From Calothrix sp. PCC 7716 (GTDB taxonomy: Bacteria > Cyanobacteriota > Cyanobacteriia > Cyanobacteriales > Nostocaceae): a stretch of 64,000 nucleotides of DNA. The translations under genes were made by a program, and so were the position numbers. The notes under the pieces are model-generated. The model did not search any database and was not told where the DNA came from. It saw only the letters and a list, made by a program, of their open reading frames with translations. The DNA lies in contig NZ_AP025018.1 of NCBI RefSeq assembly GCF_019977735.1, forward strand, positions 6,204,580 to 6,268,579. The letters run 5' to 3'. Shown here piece by piece: positions 7,525 through 16,892 of the stretch (within the stretch, counting starts at the first letter, position 1; each line of letters begins with the position of its first letter).

Positions 7525-9867
7525 ATGAATTTACGTCTTATTCTCATTGGCTTAGTTTTCTTACCTTTTTGGGTTGTTCCCGCAGCACTTGCAGAATCTC
7601 AATCTGAAGATGAAATTCCGCGACTTAGTGATGTCAATTTACCATCTACAAAAGCAGAGTTACTAACGCAGCAACCAGAAAAATGTCCTCCCAAAAATAC
7701 AACAAAACCAGAAGATATACCTAAAGAGTGTAAAGAAGAAGAAAAAGATGAAGCTGATATTGAAATTACAGTGACGGGAACGCGAACACCTCGTTCTGTG
7801 GAAGAGTCACCAGGAACTATCACTGTAATAGATGAAGATGATATCAACGAAAGATTAATCCAAAATTTGGATGATTTAATTCGTTATGAACCTGGTGTTT
7901 CAACCAGTGGAGACCCACGTCGTTACGGTTTTCAAGACTTTAATATTCGTGGTATTGATGGAAATCGGGTTTTACTTCAAATTGATGGTGTTCGTTTACC
8001 TGATTCATTTAGATTTGGTAGTACACAATTAGGTAGAGATTATGTAGACCCAGAATCTTTTAAACGAGTCGAAATTATTCGCGGTTCTGCTTCTACTCTT
8101 TATGGTAGCGATGCGATTGGTGGTGTTGTCACTTTTTTAACAAAAGACCCTGCAGATTATCTCAAAGAATCAGGAGATGATGCTTTTTTTAGCAATAAGT
8201 TTGCTTATGATAGTGTCAATAGGGGAATTGCCAACACTGCAACCGTAGCAGGAAGGTTAGGTGATGTTGAAGGGTTACTAAGTTACACTCGACGTGATGG
8301 TTATGAACCACAAGTTAATAGTAACGCCACACCCAACCCTCAAGTCACGGACTCGAATAACTGGTTAGGGAAATTAGTATTTAACCTGGGAGAGTTTCAT
8401 CAACTCAAATTTACAGGTGAGTTCTTTAACCGCACTAGTGATACTAATGTTTTATCTTCTATTGGCATTGCGAATAACGCGCGCACCGATAGTTTACGCT
8501 CGACAGATGAAAGTCAACGCGATAGATATAGTCTCAACTACGAATATAATAACCCTGATGGAAAAGGTTTTTTCCAAGTTTTACGCAGTCAAATTTACTA
8601 TCAAGACTCCCGAAGTAACGAAGAATCTAACGAAATACGTCGTACAGGCGCCCCACTTGCTACAGGAATTGCTAACAGGCGCCGTTTTCGTTCTTCCACA
8701 TACCAAAATAATACCTTTGGTGGCGATATTCAACTAGAAAGTAACTTTTTTACAGGTGATATTAGTCACAGGCTAGTATATGGTACTGAAATCTCAAGTA
8801 CCAGAACATCTCGCTTGCGTGATGGCTTTCAAGAGAATATCGCGGCACCGGGGAATGTTGGTTTTATTACTAAACAAGTGGGTCCAGACTTATTCCCAGC
8901 AAAAGATATTGCCGACACTGACAGTAGCCGTTTTGGTATTTACTTGCAAAACGAAATCACTTGGGGCAATCTTTCATTAATCCCTGGTATTCGTTATGAT
9001 TCCTATAGCTTGACTCCTGACCCAGACGATATATATAGAAGAAGCTCTAATAATTTTCCAACTACAAAATTCTCAGATTCAGCGATTTCGCCCAAACTTG
9101 GCTTAGTCTATAATATCACTCCCGAAATTACAGGCTTTGCTCAATATGCTAGAGGTTTTCGGGCGCCGACTGCAGAAGACATCAACCCAGGTTTTACAAA
9201 CCCAGGTATATATCGTGCAATTCCTAACCCAGATTTAAAGGCAGAAAGCAGTGATAATTTTGAATTAGGCATTCGCGGTTCTTTTCCTGCTGGCAAATTC
9301 AGTCTTAGCGGCTTTTATAATACCTATAACAACTTTATCGACACCTTCGGTAGAGTTACTCCCACACCAGGATTAGCCGTTGGTTCATTCCAAACAGTCA
9401 ACCGTGGAGAAGTACGCATATACGGTGTAGAAGCAAAAGGTGAAGTACCATTAGGTTCTGGTTTGAGTTTGATTGCAAGTACAAGTTACAGTGTTGGTGA
9501 TGACTTGGAAAGTAATCGACCTTTGGCTTCTATTGACCCCTTTAAATTGGTCGCTGGACTACGATATCGGGCGCCAGAAAACCGTTGGGGAACAGAATTA
9601 ATTACTACATATGCAGGTAGTCCAAGAGTACCAAAAACTCAAGATGTTCCCAACCCCTTTGTACCTGATAGCTATTTCACCCTTGATTTAATTGGTTATT
9701 ACAATATCAACGAAAATGCTACATTCAATATTGGTGTATTTAACTTATTGAATGAACAGTATTGGCGCCGGGGTGATGTTCGTGGTCTGAGCGCTACTAA
9801 CCCAATTATTGATTTATTCGCTCAACCAGGTATTAACGTTACAGCTAGTGTAAGTGTGAGATTTTGA
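7525..9867 (+). CDS. TonB-dependent heme/hemoprotein receptor
   Basis: 780-aa outer-membrane receptor. It has a signal peptide (about residues 1-23), a TonB-box-like EITVTGTRTPR near residue 85, a plug with FNIRGIDGNRVLLQIDGVRL and EIIRGSASTLYGSDAIGGVV, and a 22-strand barrel ending in SVRF. It belongs to the hemoglobin/transferrin/lactoferrin receptor group: it has the FRAP box (GFRAPTAEDINPG) and the NPDL box (IPNPDLKAESSDNFELG). Unlike classical HemR/HutA, there is no histidine between FRAP and NPDL. It differs from the AMIN siderophore receptors further right. Upstream is a broken permease/ATPase remnant and downstream an SBP lipoprotein, so this is a heme-type uptake locus. Confidence 0.88.
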   Translation: MNLRLILIGLVFLPFWVVPAALAESQSEDEIPRLSDVNLPSTKAELLTQQPEKCPPKNTTKPEDIPKECKEEEKDEADIEITVTGTRTPRSVEESPGTITVIDEDDINERLIQNLDDLIRYEPGVSTSGDPRRYGFQDFNIRGIDGNRVLLQIDGVRLPDSFRFGSTQLGRDYVDPESFKRVEIIRGSASTLYGSDAIGGVVTFLTKDPADYLKESGDDAFFSNKFAYDSVNRGIANTATVAGRLGDVEGLLSYTRRDGYEPQVNSNATPNPQVTDSNNWLGKLVFNLGEFHQLKFTGEFFNRTSDTNVLSSIGIANNARTDSLRSTDESQRDRYSLNYEYNNPDGKGFFQVLRSQIYYQDSRSNEESNEIRRTGAPLATGIANRRRFRSSTYQNNTFGGDIQLESNFFTGDISHRLVYGTEISSTRTSRLRDGFQENIAAPGNVGFITKQVGPDLFPAKDIADTDSSRFGIYLQNEITWGNLSLIPGIRYDSYSLTPDPDDIYRRSSNNFPTTKFSDSAISPKLGLVYNITPEITGFAQYARGFRAPTAEDINPGFTNPGIYRAIPNPDLKAESSDNFELGIRGSFPAGKFSLSGFYNTYNNFIDTFGRVTPTPGLAVGSFQTVNRGEVRIYGVEAKGEVPLGSGLSLIASTSYSVGDDLESNRPLASIDPFKLVAGLRYRAPENRWGTELITTYAGSPRVPKTQDVPNPFVPDSYFTLDLIGYYNINENATFNIGVFNLLNEQYWRRGDVRGLSATNPIIDLFAQPGINVTASVSVRF

Positions 9868-9980
9868 TCCCCCCTAACCCCCCTTAATAAGGGGGGAACA
9901 AGAAAGGGAGTTTTAAGCCATAATTAACAGAGGAATTTATCCTATTCTTAGCCCCCCTTATTAAGGGGGGTTGGGGGGAT
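9867..9980. repeat. Large inverted repeat, MITE-like or terminator
   Basis: Two about 29-bp arms (ATCCCCCCTAACCCCCCTTA at the left, its complement at the right) flank about 55 bp, and each arm also contains the smaller palindrome CCCCCTTAATAAGGGGG. The left arm begins at the receptor stop codon. Elements of this form are dispersed in cyanobacterial genomes; here it may also terminate receptor transcription. Confidence 0.8.
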
Positions 9981-10012
9981 TAAATGATTACTACTAACAC
10001 AACTATAAAATT

Positions 10013-10906
10013 ATGAAACACCGTTTGATACTATCTATTATTGGCATCTTATTAACTCTAAATATAGCTGCCTGCCAAAACACAACTACTCCGCAAGCTA
10101 AAGAAACAACGGCGCCAACCCAAACACCAGTCACATCAGCAAAAAGAGTAGTAGCTCTCACTTCCCTATCTGCCGATATTATTTATCAGTTAGATAAATC
10201 TAAATTGGTAGGAATAACAGGAAGTAGCTTGCTGAATAAAAATCCCAACTTCAAAGATATCACGCGCGTGAGCGAGGGACAAACGCCACCTAACCTAGAG
10301 AAAATTGTAGCACTCAAACCAGATTTAGTAATTGGAGCAGAAGGATTTTCTAATCAGACTATAGAAAAAGTAAAACAACTAGGAATACCAACACTTCTTA
10401 CCAGAGTCAATGACTTTGAAGCATTAGAAGCACTGACAAAAAATCTTGCTCAAACTATAAACGCTGACCCTCAACCATTATTGAAGCGCTACCAAACATT
10501 TGTAGATACCAATATTAAACCTAATGCCTCTACATTAGTTTTAGCAAGCCGTCAACCAATACTATCACCTAACAAATCTAGTTGGGCAGGTAACTTACTT
10601 GAAAAATTTAATGTAAAAAATGTAACTGCTGACTTACAGGGTAAAAGTCCAATCAGGGGTTATATAACCTTATCTCCAGAAAAGATATTAGAAACCAATC
10701 CAAATACTATCATTCTCGTCACCCCTCCCCAAGGCGGTTCACAACAATCTATTTTGGAATCATTTAAGCAAGAATCTTTTTGGGGCAAACTAGAAGCCAC
10801 AAAAAATAATCGAGTTTACGTATTTGACTATTATGGCTTTGTCAATGCAGGTACTATAGATGCAATTGAAAAAGCCTGCAAACAATTAAAAGATGTATTG
10901 TCTTGA
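10013..10906 (+). CDS. ABC substrate-binding lipoprotein, heme/iron type
   Basis: 297-aa periplasmic-binding protein of the BtuF/FecB/HmuT fold (Peripla_BP_2). Lipobox NIAAC near residue 20 predicts a lipoprotein. Conserved features are RVVALTSLSADIIYQL, NLEKIVALKPDLVIG and the C-terminal FWGKLEATKNNRVYVFDYYG. It differs from the longer siderophore SBPs of this window: it lacks the HxxGxTCIP start motif. Position directly after the heme receptor suggests it hands heme or iron to an inner-membrane importer; the matching permease/ATPase is only a remnant at 6985. Substrate is inferred. Confidence 0.82.
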   Translation: MKHRLILSIIGILLTLNIAACQNTTTPQAKETTAPTQTPVTSAKRVVALTSLSADIIYQLDKSKLVGITGSSLLNKNPNFKDITRVSEGQTPPNLEKIVALKPDLVIGAEGFSNQTIEKVKQLGIPTLLTRVNDFEALEALTKNLAQTINADPQPLLKRYQTFVDTNIKPNASTLVLASRQPILSPNKSSWAGNLLEKFNVKNVTADLQGKSPIRGYITLSPEKILETNPNTIILVTPPQGGSQQSILESFKQESFWGKLEATKNNRVYVFDYYGFVNAGTIDAIEKACKQLKDVLS

Positions 10907-10961
10907 GCTAGTTTTAATGAGATAATTTCCTATAGGATTCTTTTTTGACTTTTGAACATAA

Positions 10962-11018
10962 CGTAAGGTGGGCACTGCCCACCATATCTAGGTTTTGGTG
11001 GGCACTGCCCACCTTACG
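10962..11018. repeat. Dispersed palindromic repeat (GTGGGCACTGCCCAC), double unit
   Basis: Two GGTGGGCACTGCCCACC palindromes, bounded by CGTAAG and CTTACG, form a larger inverted repeat. A single unit recurs at 14391-14417. Such elements can fold in RNA; no coding content. Confidence 0.8.
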
Positions 11019-11093
11019 GCTACAATGATTCGCAACTAGCTCAAGCACCAACTTGATGGTATTGTAAAAAATAAAACCAGTCAAGGAGATGGT

Positions 11094-11753
11094 TTGAAGG
11101 CTTTACTTGTCACCAATGTACTCCTAGTTTTGTTCCTATTCTGCCCAAGAGTTGCCGCGTCAAAACTAGCAGAGGTAGAAAACTTACAACCTTTACAATC
11201 AGAATTGGGGAAGCGAGATTTAAAACTGATTGATACTCTATTTGCTATCGCTTGCAAAAACTCTTCTATTGTCAGAGAAGCAAGAAAAGCTACGGGAATC
11301 CGCGCGTTTGAAGATGTTGTCAGTGTGGAACTATCACCTTCGCGCGGACTCATAAATTATAAGGGGTCTGATGGTTCATCTTCTGAACAAGAGCAAAGTT
11401 TTTCAATCTCTGTGACACTCGACCCAATTAAACTTATCACTGCAATTGATAAAATATCTGTGTTAGATACTCGGTATCATGAGACGATGCGGCAAAAGCG
11501 TCTTGAAGTCGTCCAGCGCTACATTGCTTATCTGCAAGCACAGCAACTAAGTATAATCGCAGCCCATAAAATGCAAGAATTTAATAATGGCGCCAACGCG
11601 ACTGCAAAAAAACTTCTCTCAAATTCTGAATATATCACTGTGACAACCGAAATGCTCAACACTCACTCGCGTGAAAGACTTGCATTAGAGGAACTCGCTG
11701 CCACCATCGGACTATCACCAGAACAAACACTGGTTATCTTAAAGCAGCACTAG
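11094..11753 (+). CDS. Exported hypothetical protein, helical
   Basis: 219 aa starting at TTG, preceded by AAGGAG at 5 nt spacing; an ATG three codons earlier is followed by a stop. A signal peptide is clear (ALLVTNVLLVLFLFCPRVAA). The mature part is mostly helical (residues about 130-215: YLQAQQLSIIAAHKMQEFNN and following) and faintly resembles the helical part of TolC-like proteins, but it is too short and lacks barrel strands. It lies after the heme-uptake genes with the same orientation. Function unknown; an accessory periplasmic role in uptake is only a guess. Confidence 0.6.
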   Translation: MKALLVTNVLLVLFLFCPRVAASKLAEVENLQPLQSELGKRDLKLIDTLFAIACKNSSIVREARKATGIRAFEDVVSVELSPSRGLINYKGSDGSSSEQEQSFSISVTLDPIKLITAIDKISVLDTRYHETMRQKRLEVVQRYIAYLQAQQLSIIAAHKMQEFNNGANATAKKLLSNSEYITVTTEMLNTHSRERLALEELAATIGLSPEQTLVILKQH

Positions 11754-11929
11754 TTAGGCGCCCATAACCGCACCATCGAGATTGTGACATTAAAGCATAA
11801 CATTAGTAAATCAATCTCTATGTCAACTATAATTAACAATAATACATGATTATTTACATTGTTGACAAAAGTTGTTATAGTTCTTTACATAAATTAACAT
11901 TTAACCACTTTAAACCTGGAGTACTGATC

Positions 11930-12109
11930 ATGCAAGACGCATCAAAAGGAAAAGTATCTGTGCCAGAGAGTTACAACGCTTGGAGTTGGGGTTTTACACC
12001 TGGAGCGGAAATTTGGAACGGGCGCCTAGCTATGTTAGGTTTTTTAGCAGCAGTTCTAATTGAAGTGTCTTCTGGAAAAGGCTTTCTCCACTTCTGGGGT
12101 ATTCTGTAA
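11930..12109 (+). CDS. High-light-inducible (Hli) CAB-like protein
   Basis: 59-aa single-helix chlorophyll-binding stress protein of the thylakoid membrane. The diagnostic helix is [19 protein letters not shown] with the chlorophyll-ligand pattern ExxNGRxAM, followed by [11 protein letters not shown]. The N-terminal arm ends in [11 protein letters not shown] at 11930 is chosen because the protein then matches the family and its paralog at 50455; a GGAG site precedes it, and the longer frame from 11846 has an atypical extension. Hli proteins protect photosystems under high light and also iron stress, which fits the neighbourhood. A strong terminator follows at 12199. Confidence 0.95.
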   Translation: MQDASKGKVSVPESYNAWSWGFTPGAEIWNGRLAMLGFLAAVLIEVSSGKGFLHFWGIL

Positions 12110-12198
12110 TTCTTTAAATTTTATTATTGCTGCATAGATATTTATGGAGTGCAGCTTTTTCTAGGACATTTAAGTAAGGAAAACGATATAATTGTTAC

Positions 12199-12236
12199 CT
12201 CTGTACTGCAATTTAGTACAGAGATTTTTATTTTTT
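12199..12236 (+). terminator. Rho-independent terminator after hli
   Basis: Perfect 9-bp stem CTCTGTACT/AGTACAGAG with a 7-nt loop followed by ATTTTTATTTTTT. It is about 90 nt after the hli stop and seems to end that transcript before the xisH region. Confidence 0.85.
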
Positions 12237-12307
12237 GAGGTTATCTAGTCAAATACATAGATGACAAAGTTTAAAATGTAAGAGCCGTTAACCGCCATTT
12301 TTTTAGG

Positions 12308-12725
12308 ATGCCAGCAAAAGATATCTACCACGAAGCCGTAAAGCAAGCATTGACCAAGGACGGCTGGAAAATTTTGGGAGAAGGTTATACTCTAGAATAT
12401 GGCGGCGATAATCTTTACGCTGATATTGCAGCAGAAAAACCTATTGCAGCCGAGCGAGAGAACCAAAGGATTATTGTCGAAGTTAAAAGCTTTCTGGGAC
12501 GTTCGTTTATGAACGATGAGCGAAATGGCAATAGGGCAATACATTATCTATCGCGATATTGTTGAAGCTAAAGCTTTGAATTTTTAATTGTATTTAGCAG
12601 TAACAATAGGTGTTTACAATACTGGCTTCCAAAAACAACTCGCTCGTCTTATAGTTGAACGAAATCAAGTAAATTTGTTGATTTTTGACCCTAAACAAGA
12701 GGTGTTGTTAGAATGGATAAATTAA
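12308..12725 (+). pseudogene. xisH: xisH, fdxN-element excision controlling factor, broken
   Basis: The start MPAKDIYHEAVKQALTKDGW, the AAEKPIAAERENQRIIVEVK core and the C-terminus (YLAVTIGVYNTGFQKQLARL, then VERNQVNLLIFDPKQEVLLE) are plainly XisH, a nuclease-fold protein (Asp/Glu-Lys core EVKSFLG) tied to heterocyst DNA excision. The frame shifts near 12515-12530 (GQYIIYRDIVEAKALNF is in another phase) and a TAA follows at about 12583. The end overlaps the xisI start, the normal arrangement. Product is therefore truncated at about 85 aa. No fdxN element is visible; many xisHI pairs lie outside such elements. Confidence 0.85.
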
Positions 12726-13054
12726 ATGCATATCGAGACTTAATAAAAAGAGTATTAAACTCATATCACGAGTTAAATATTCGAGCTAGCGATACAAAAA
12801 ATGAGAGCGTGTTAGTATTTGACTCAGAACATGACCATTATTTGCTGCTTATAATGGGTTGGCAAGACTCGGAGCGTATTAAGAACGTAATGATTCATGT
12901 ACATTTGAAAGGTGAAAAAATTTGGATTGAGGAAGATTGGACAGAGGATGGAGTTGCAACTGATTTATTACAAGCAGGTGTACCACACGATGATATTGTT
13001 TTGGCGTTTCATCCTCCCCATTTGCGGCAGTATACAGAGTTCGCTTCTGCTTAA
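12713..13054 (+). CDS. xisI: XisI, fdxN-element excision controlling factor
   Basis: 113-aa intact XisI-family protein: MDKLNAYRDLIKRVLNSYHE, DSEHDHYLLLIMGWQDSERI, then KIWIEEDWTEDGVATDLLQA and DIVLAFHPPHLRQYT, all family hallmarks. XisI works with XisH in programmed excision of the fdxN element in heterocysts; elsewhere the pair is of unknown use. ATG at 12713 lies inside the xisH 3' end. Because its xisH is broken, XisI is now unpartnered here. The 3' 110 bp recurs as a remnant at 14511-14631. Confidence 0.92.
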   Translation: MDKLNAYRDLIKRVLNSYHELNIRASDTKNESVLVFDSEHDHYLLLIMGWQDSERIKNVMIHVHLKGEKIWIEEDWTEDGVATDLLQAGVPHDDIVLAFHPPHLRQYTEFASA

Positions 13055-13234
13055 AACTCGCGCGTTTCACCAAGCAGCACATTAAAATATTATTGAAAAC
13101 TCTGTTTACGTACCCGACTCATGACAAAAATCTAAATATTACCCGTTTGCAGTATACGATGAATATCGGCGCCTGAAGAGGAGTAAGATTTAGCCAAGGT
13201 TTATGGAAATTATGGAAAAAATAAGAGCTTTTAA

Positions 13235-14283
13235 TTAATAATCTTCATTTTGTGTTTCAATTGTTACTGTATCTAACTCTGCTTCTAACTGCTCGATAGT
13301 TGGTAAACTTGCTTTCAATTGTTCTGGTAAAGCATCTCGTGACTGATAAGTTGAAACTCCAATAGGTTGATTTATTGCTCGCAGTGCATATTCTGCTATT
13401 GTCTTATTTTTCGCTTTACACAAAATTATGCCTATTGTAGGTTTATCATCTGGGTGACGCAGCAATCATCTACTACTGCAACATAAAAACTCATCTTGCC
13501 AGAAAATTCAGGTTTAAATTCTTCAACTTTCAGGTCGATTACTACATAACATCGTAATTTTAGATGATAAAATAGTGAATCAATGTAAAAGTCTTGGTCG
13601 CCAACTTCCAAATGATACTGGCTACCAACAAAAGCAAAACCTGTGCCTAACTCTAGTAAAAAATCACGAATCCTGTTTATTAAAGCGGTTTCTAGGTCAC
13701 GTTCTTGTGTTTCTTTGCTTAAAGAGAGAAAATCAAAATTATAAGGGTCTTTTAATAACTGTTGTGCTAATTCTGACTGTGGTTGAGGTAAAGTTTTGTC
13801 AAAGTAAGTAGTTGCCTTACCTTGACGATGGTATAGTTCGCTTTCTATCTGATGAACTAATACATTACGACTCCAAACGTATTGAATCGTTTGTTCAGCA
13901 TACCATAAGCGCTGTTCTGGCTGCTTCACCTTTTCAATTAAAGCAATATTGTGATACCAAGTAATTTGTGCAAGAGGTGCTTGCACAATTTGTTCGTCTG
14001 GGTATGATAAAGCGAAAGCTCTCATATACTTAAGATTACGCGCGGAAAATCCTTTCATATCGGGAAAAGCTTTTCGTAAGTCAGACGCAAGTTGTTCGAT
14101 GACTTTTGCACCCCACCCTTGTTGTTGCTGTCGCATCAAAATTTCATTGCCAATTTGCCAGTAAAGTAACACCAGTTCGCAGTTAACAGATAATGCTGCT
14201 CTAACTTGAGCGTTGCGAATACGCTCTTTTAGAGAGTTGAAAAAATCATCGCAACCATCTATTTGTAGTAGTTTTTCTGTCAT
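13235..14283 (-). pseudogene. YhcG/DUF1016-type PDDEXK nuclease, single frameshift
   Basis: Two frames belong to one gene. 13432-14283 has the N-terminal DUF1016 part (LLYWQIGNEILMRQQQQGWG, GFSARNLKYMRAFALSY) and most of the nuclease domain (FYIDSLFYHLKLRCYVVIDL, KVEEFKPEFSGKMSFYVAVV). 13235-13465 has the tail LLRHPDDKPTIGIILCKAKN. Loss of one base after VVDD switches phase, so the catalytic domain ends early. The family is linked to DNA cleavage and recombination of stalled or foreign DNA. With the tail restored it would be about 350 aa, the normal length. Residual activity is unlikely but not excluded. Confidence 0.85.
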
Positions 14284-14390
14284 GTAGCGACCCTGTTGAT
14301 TTTTTTAATTGTAAATATGCTACTATTATTCTTTCTATCACATTCTTTGATACAAAAATTCTAAATCGTTTTTGAAAAAATCTAAGCATT

Positions 14391-14417
14391 CGTAGGGTGG
14401 GCAGTGCCCACCTTACG
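14391..14417. repeat. Dispersed palindromic repeat, single unit
   Basis: CGTAGGGTGGGCAGTGCCCA and its mirror match the double unit at 10962-11018 with a G/C change at the centre. Confidence 0.75.
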
Positions 14418-14510
14418 TAAAAATCGAACAGGAATTCTATAGTTACCCTAAACCATTGTAGAGACGCGCGCTGAATCGCTTCGACTGACATAAAAATTTT
14501 CCTAAAAAAC

Positions 14511-14631
14511 TTAGGTGTACCGCGCGACGATATTGTGTTGGCGTTTCATCCTCCTCATCTGTAGCAGTATACAAAGTTCGCTTCTGCCTAAAACTCGCGC
14601 GTTCCACCAAACTGCACATTAAAATATTATT
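14511..14631 (+). pseudogene. xisI 3'-end remnant
   Basis: GVPRDDIVLAFHPPHL followed by a stop, then downstream DNA (AACTCGCGCGTT, AATATTATT), match 12978-13095, the end of the intact xisI and its flank. Only the last twenty codons survive. It shows that a second xisHI copy existed here or that the segment was duplicated. Confidence 0.8.
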
Positions 14632-14702
14632 ATTTACACACAAACATACTTAAGGATAATTGTATTATTAAGGTAGTGTTATCGGATAGTGGGAAATAGA
14701 TG

Positions 14703-15728
14703 ATGGATATACTCACGGCAGAAGAATATTGGCAACTACGGGAAGAAGCTATAGAAACAAATGGTAAGCGATTAGTACATCATGATGGATTTGATGAAAT
14801 TAGGCAGGGTGAACATGAATTGTTTAGAGATTTAACTCATTATATTGAGCTACGTCCGGGATTTGAAATGGTGATAGGAGAAAATACATATCATTCTGAC
14901 TTTAATTATTGTAGCCCTCACTATGACCAGCCTTATCCATTAATTTCTAAGTTTCATATCTCCGGAAGCTTTAGGACAATTACACCAGGAATAAAAGAAA
15001 TTTCTGATGATTATATTGAGCAAGTAGGAAAAAGCTATTTATATTATTTACCGGATTTAGAAGAGATTCATCAGTATTCAACTAACGAGCATTTATTAGT
15101 TATATGTATATTTATTGATATAGATGTATTTAAAAATTTTAGTCAAGGTTTTGAATTACTACCTGCTCCACTGCAAGCATTAATTAGTAAAAATTCTCCA
15201 CCCAGGTTTCATTCTACTGTTGGGGAGATAACGCCTGCGATGTTTGCAATTTTGCAGCAAATTCTCAAACCCCCCTATCAAGGGATAATGAAGCGGATGT
15301 ACCTGGAAAGTAAAGTCTTAGAACTGTTAGCACTGCAATTAGATCAGTTTTTGCATCGTGAACAAGCTATTTGTAGAGTTGCGAACTTAAGACCTGTGGA
15401 TATTGAGAAAGTCTATCACGCCAGAGATATTTTAATTAGTCAAGTCGAGAATCCACCATCATTGTTTGATTTAACTGATTTAGTGGGTTTAGGCGCCCGT
15501 AAACTGCGATACTGTTTTCGAGAGGTATTTGGTACGACTGTATTTGGCTACTTGCATGACTATCGTATGCAGCAAGCAAAAATCATGCTAGCAGGAACCA
15601 AGATGCAGGTTGCAGAAGTAGCGAACGCTGTTGGATATGCACATTTAGGCTATTTTGCCAAGTCTTTTAAAGACAAATTTGGAATTTCGCCAAAAGAATT
15701 TCAATTTGGGAAAAAGACACTAAAGTGA
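14703..15728 (+). CDS. PchR-like AraC-family regulator (twin 1)
   Basis: 341 aa. The N-terminal 230 residues form the ligand-sensing half found in PchR-like siderophore regulators; the C-terminal 100 residues carry two helix-turn-helix motifs (SLFDLTDLVGLGARKLRYCF and QVAEVANAVGYAHLGYFAKS, ending FKDKFGISPKEF). Such proteins activate receptor genes when the ferric siderophore is bound. It is a tandem twin of 15778-16803: the C-terminal halves are almost identical while the first 130 residues differ more. ATG at 14703 aligns exactly with the twin's start; ATG at 14700 is also possible. The receptor at 16893 is the likely target, now disrupted. Confidence 0.9.
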   Translation: MDILTAEEYWQLREEAIETNGKRLVHHDGFDEIRQGEHELFRDLTHYIELRPGFEMVIGENTYHSDFNYCSPHYDQPYPLISKFHISGSFRTITPGIKEISDDYIEQVGKSYLYYLPDLEEIHQYSTNEHLLVICIFIDIDVFKNFSQGFELLPAPLQALISKNSPPRFHSTVGEITPAMFAILQQILKPPYQGIMKRMYLESKVLELLALQLDQFLHREQAICRVANLRPVDIEKVYHARDILISQVENPPSLFDLTDLVGLGARKLRYCFREVFGTTVFGYLHDYRMQQAKIMLAGTKMQVAEVANAVGYAHLGYFAKSFKDKFGISPKEFQFGKKTLK

Positions 15729-15777
15729 CAATAATTGTATCATTAAAGTAGTGTTATCGGATAGTGGGAAATAGATA

Positions 15778-16803
15778 ATGGAAATACTTACGGCAGAAGA
15801 ATATTGCCTACTGCTGGAAGAAGCGATAGAAACAAATGGTAAGCTATTATTACATCATGATGAATTTGATGAAATTTGGCAATGTGAAAATAAATTTTCT
15901 AAAGATTTAGTTCATTATATAGAGTTACGTCCGGGATTTGCAATGTTTATATCAGAGCATACACATCATTCCGACTTAAATTATTGGAGTCCTCATCACG
16001 AACAGCCTTATCCATTAATATCTAAGTTTCATATCTCTGGAAGCTATCGGACAATTACACCAGGAATAAAAGAAATTCCTGATGATTATATTGAGCAAGT
16101 AGGAAAAAGCTATTTATTCTATTTACCTGATTTAGAAGAAATTCATCAGCTTTCAGCTAACGAATGTTATTTAGGTGTATCTATATCTATTGATATCGAC
16201 ATATTTAAAAATTTTACTAAAGATTTTGAATCGCTACCTGCTCCACTGCAAGCATTAATCAGTAAAAATTCTCCACCCAGGTTTCATTATACTGTTGGGG
16301 AGATTACGCCTGCGATGTTTGCGATTTTGCAGCAAATTCTCAAACCACCTTACCAGGGGATAATGAAGCGGATGTACTTGGAAAGCAAAGTCTTAGAATT
16401 GTTAGCACTGCAATTAGATCAGTTTGTGCATCGTGAACAAGCTATCTGTAGAGTTGCGAGCCTAAGACCCGTGGATATTGAGAAAGTGTATCACGCCAGA
16501 GATATTTTAATTAGTCAAGTTGAAAATCCACCATCACTGTTTGATTTAGCCGATTTAGTGGGTTTAGGCGCCCGTAAACTGCGATACTGTTTTCGAGAGG
16601 TATTTGGTACGACTGTATTTGGCTACTTACACGACTACCGTATGGAGCAAGCAAAAATCATGCTAGCTGGAACCAAGATGCAGGTTGCGGAAGTAGCAAA
16701 CGCTGTTGGCTATTCACATTTAGGCTATTTTGCCAAGTCTTTTAAAGACAAATTTGGAATTTCGCCAAAAGAATTTCAATTTGGGAAAAAGACACTAAAG
16801 TGA
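15778..16803 (+). CDS. PchR-like AraC-family regulator (twin 2)
   Basis: 341-aa twin of the preceding gene, 49 bp downstream, with the same upstream motif (GTTATCGGATAGTGGGAAAT) before the ATG, so the promoter or leader was duplicated with the gene. HTH motifs: SLFDLADLVGLGARKLRYCF and QVAEVANAVGYSHLGYFAKS. Sequence differences concentrate in the sensing half (for example ECYLGVSISIDIDIFKN against EHLLVICIFIDIDVFKN), which could mean different ligands with shared DNA sites. It precedes the IS-split receptor by 90 bp in the same direction. Confidence 0.9.
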   Translation: MEILTAEEYCLLLEEAIETNGKLLLHHDEFDEIWQCENKFSKDLVHYIELRPGFAMFISEHTHHSDLNYWSPHHEQPYPLISKFHISGSYRTITPGIKEIPDDYIEQVGKSYLFYLPDLEEIHQLSANECYLGVSISIDIDIFKNFTKDFESLPAPLQALISKNSPPRFHYTVGEITPAMFAILQQILKPPYQGIMKRMYLESKVLELLALQLDQFVHREQAICRVASLRPVDIEKVYHARDILISQVENPPSLFDLADLVGLGARKLRYCFREVFGTTVFGYLHDYRMEQAKIMLAGTKMQVAEVANAVGYSHLGYFAKSFKDKFGISPKEFQFGKKTLK

Positions 16804-16892
16804 TAAAAAATGGCTCTTTTATAGATAGACGAGATTTTGCAAACCTTGTAGCCTATGTTTAGTGAGGTATTTGAGAATATTTATCTATAGGT

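Noticed and set aside
12308-13054. An fdxN excision element in this window
   Set aside because: No xisF-type recombinase, no fdxN and no attachment repeats were seen; xisHI pairs often occur elsewhere.
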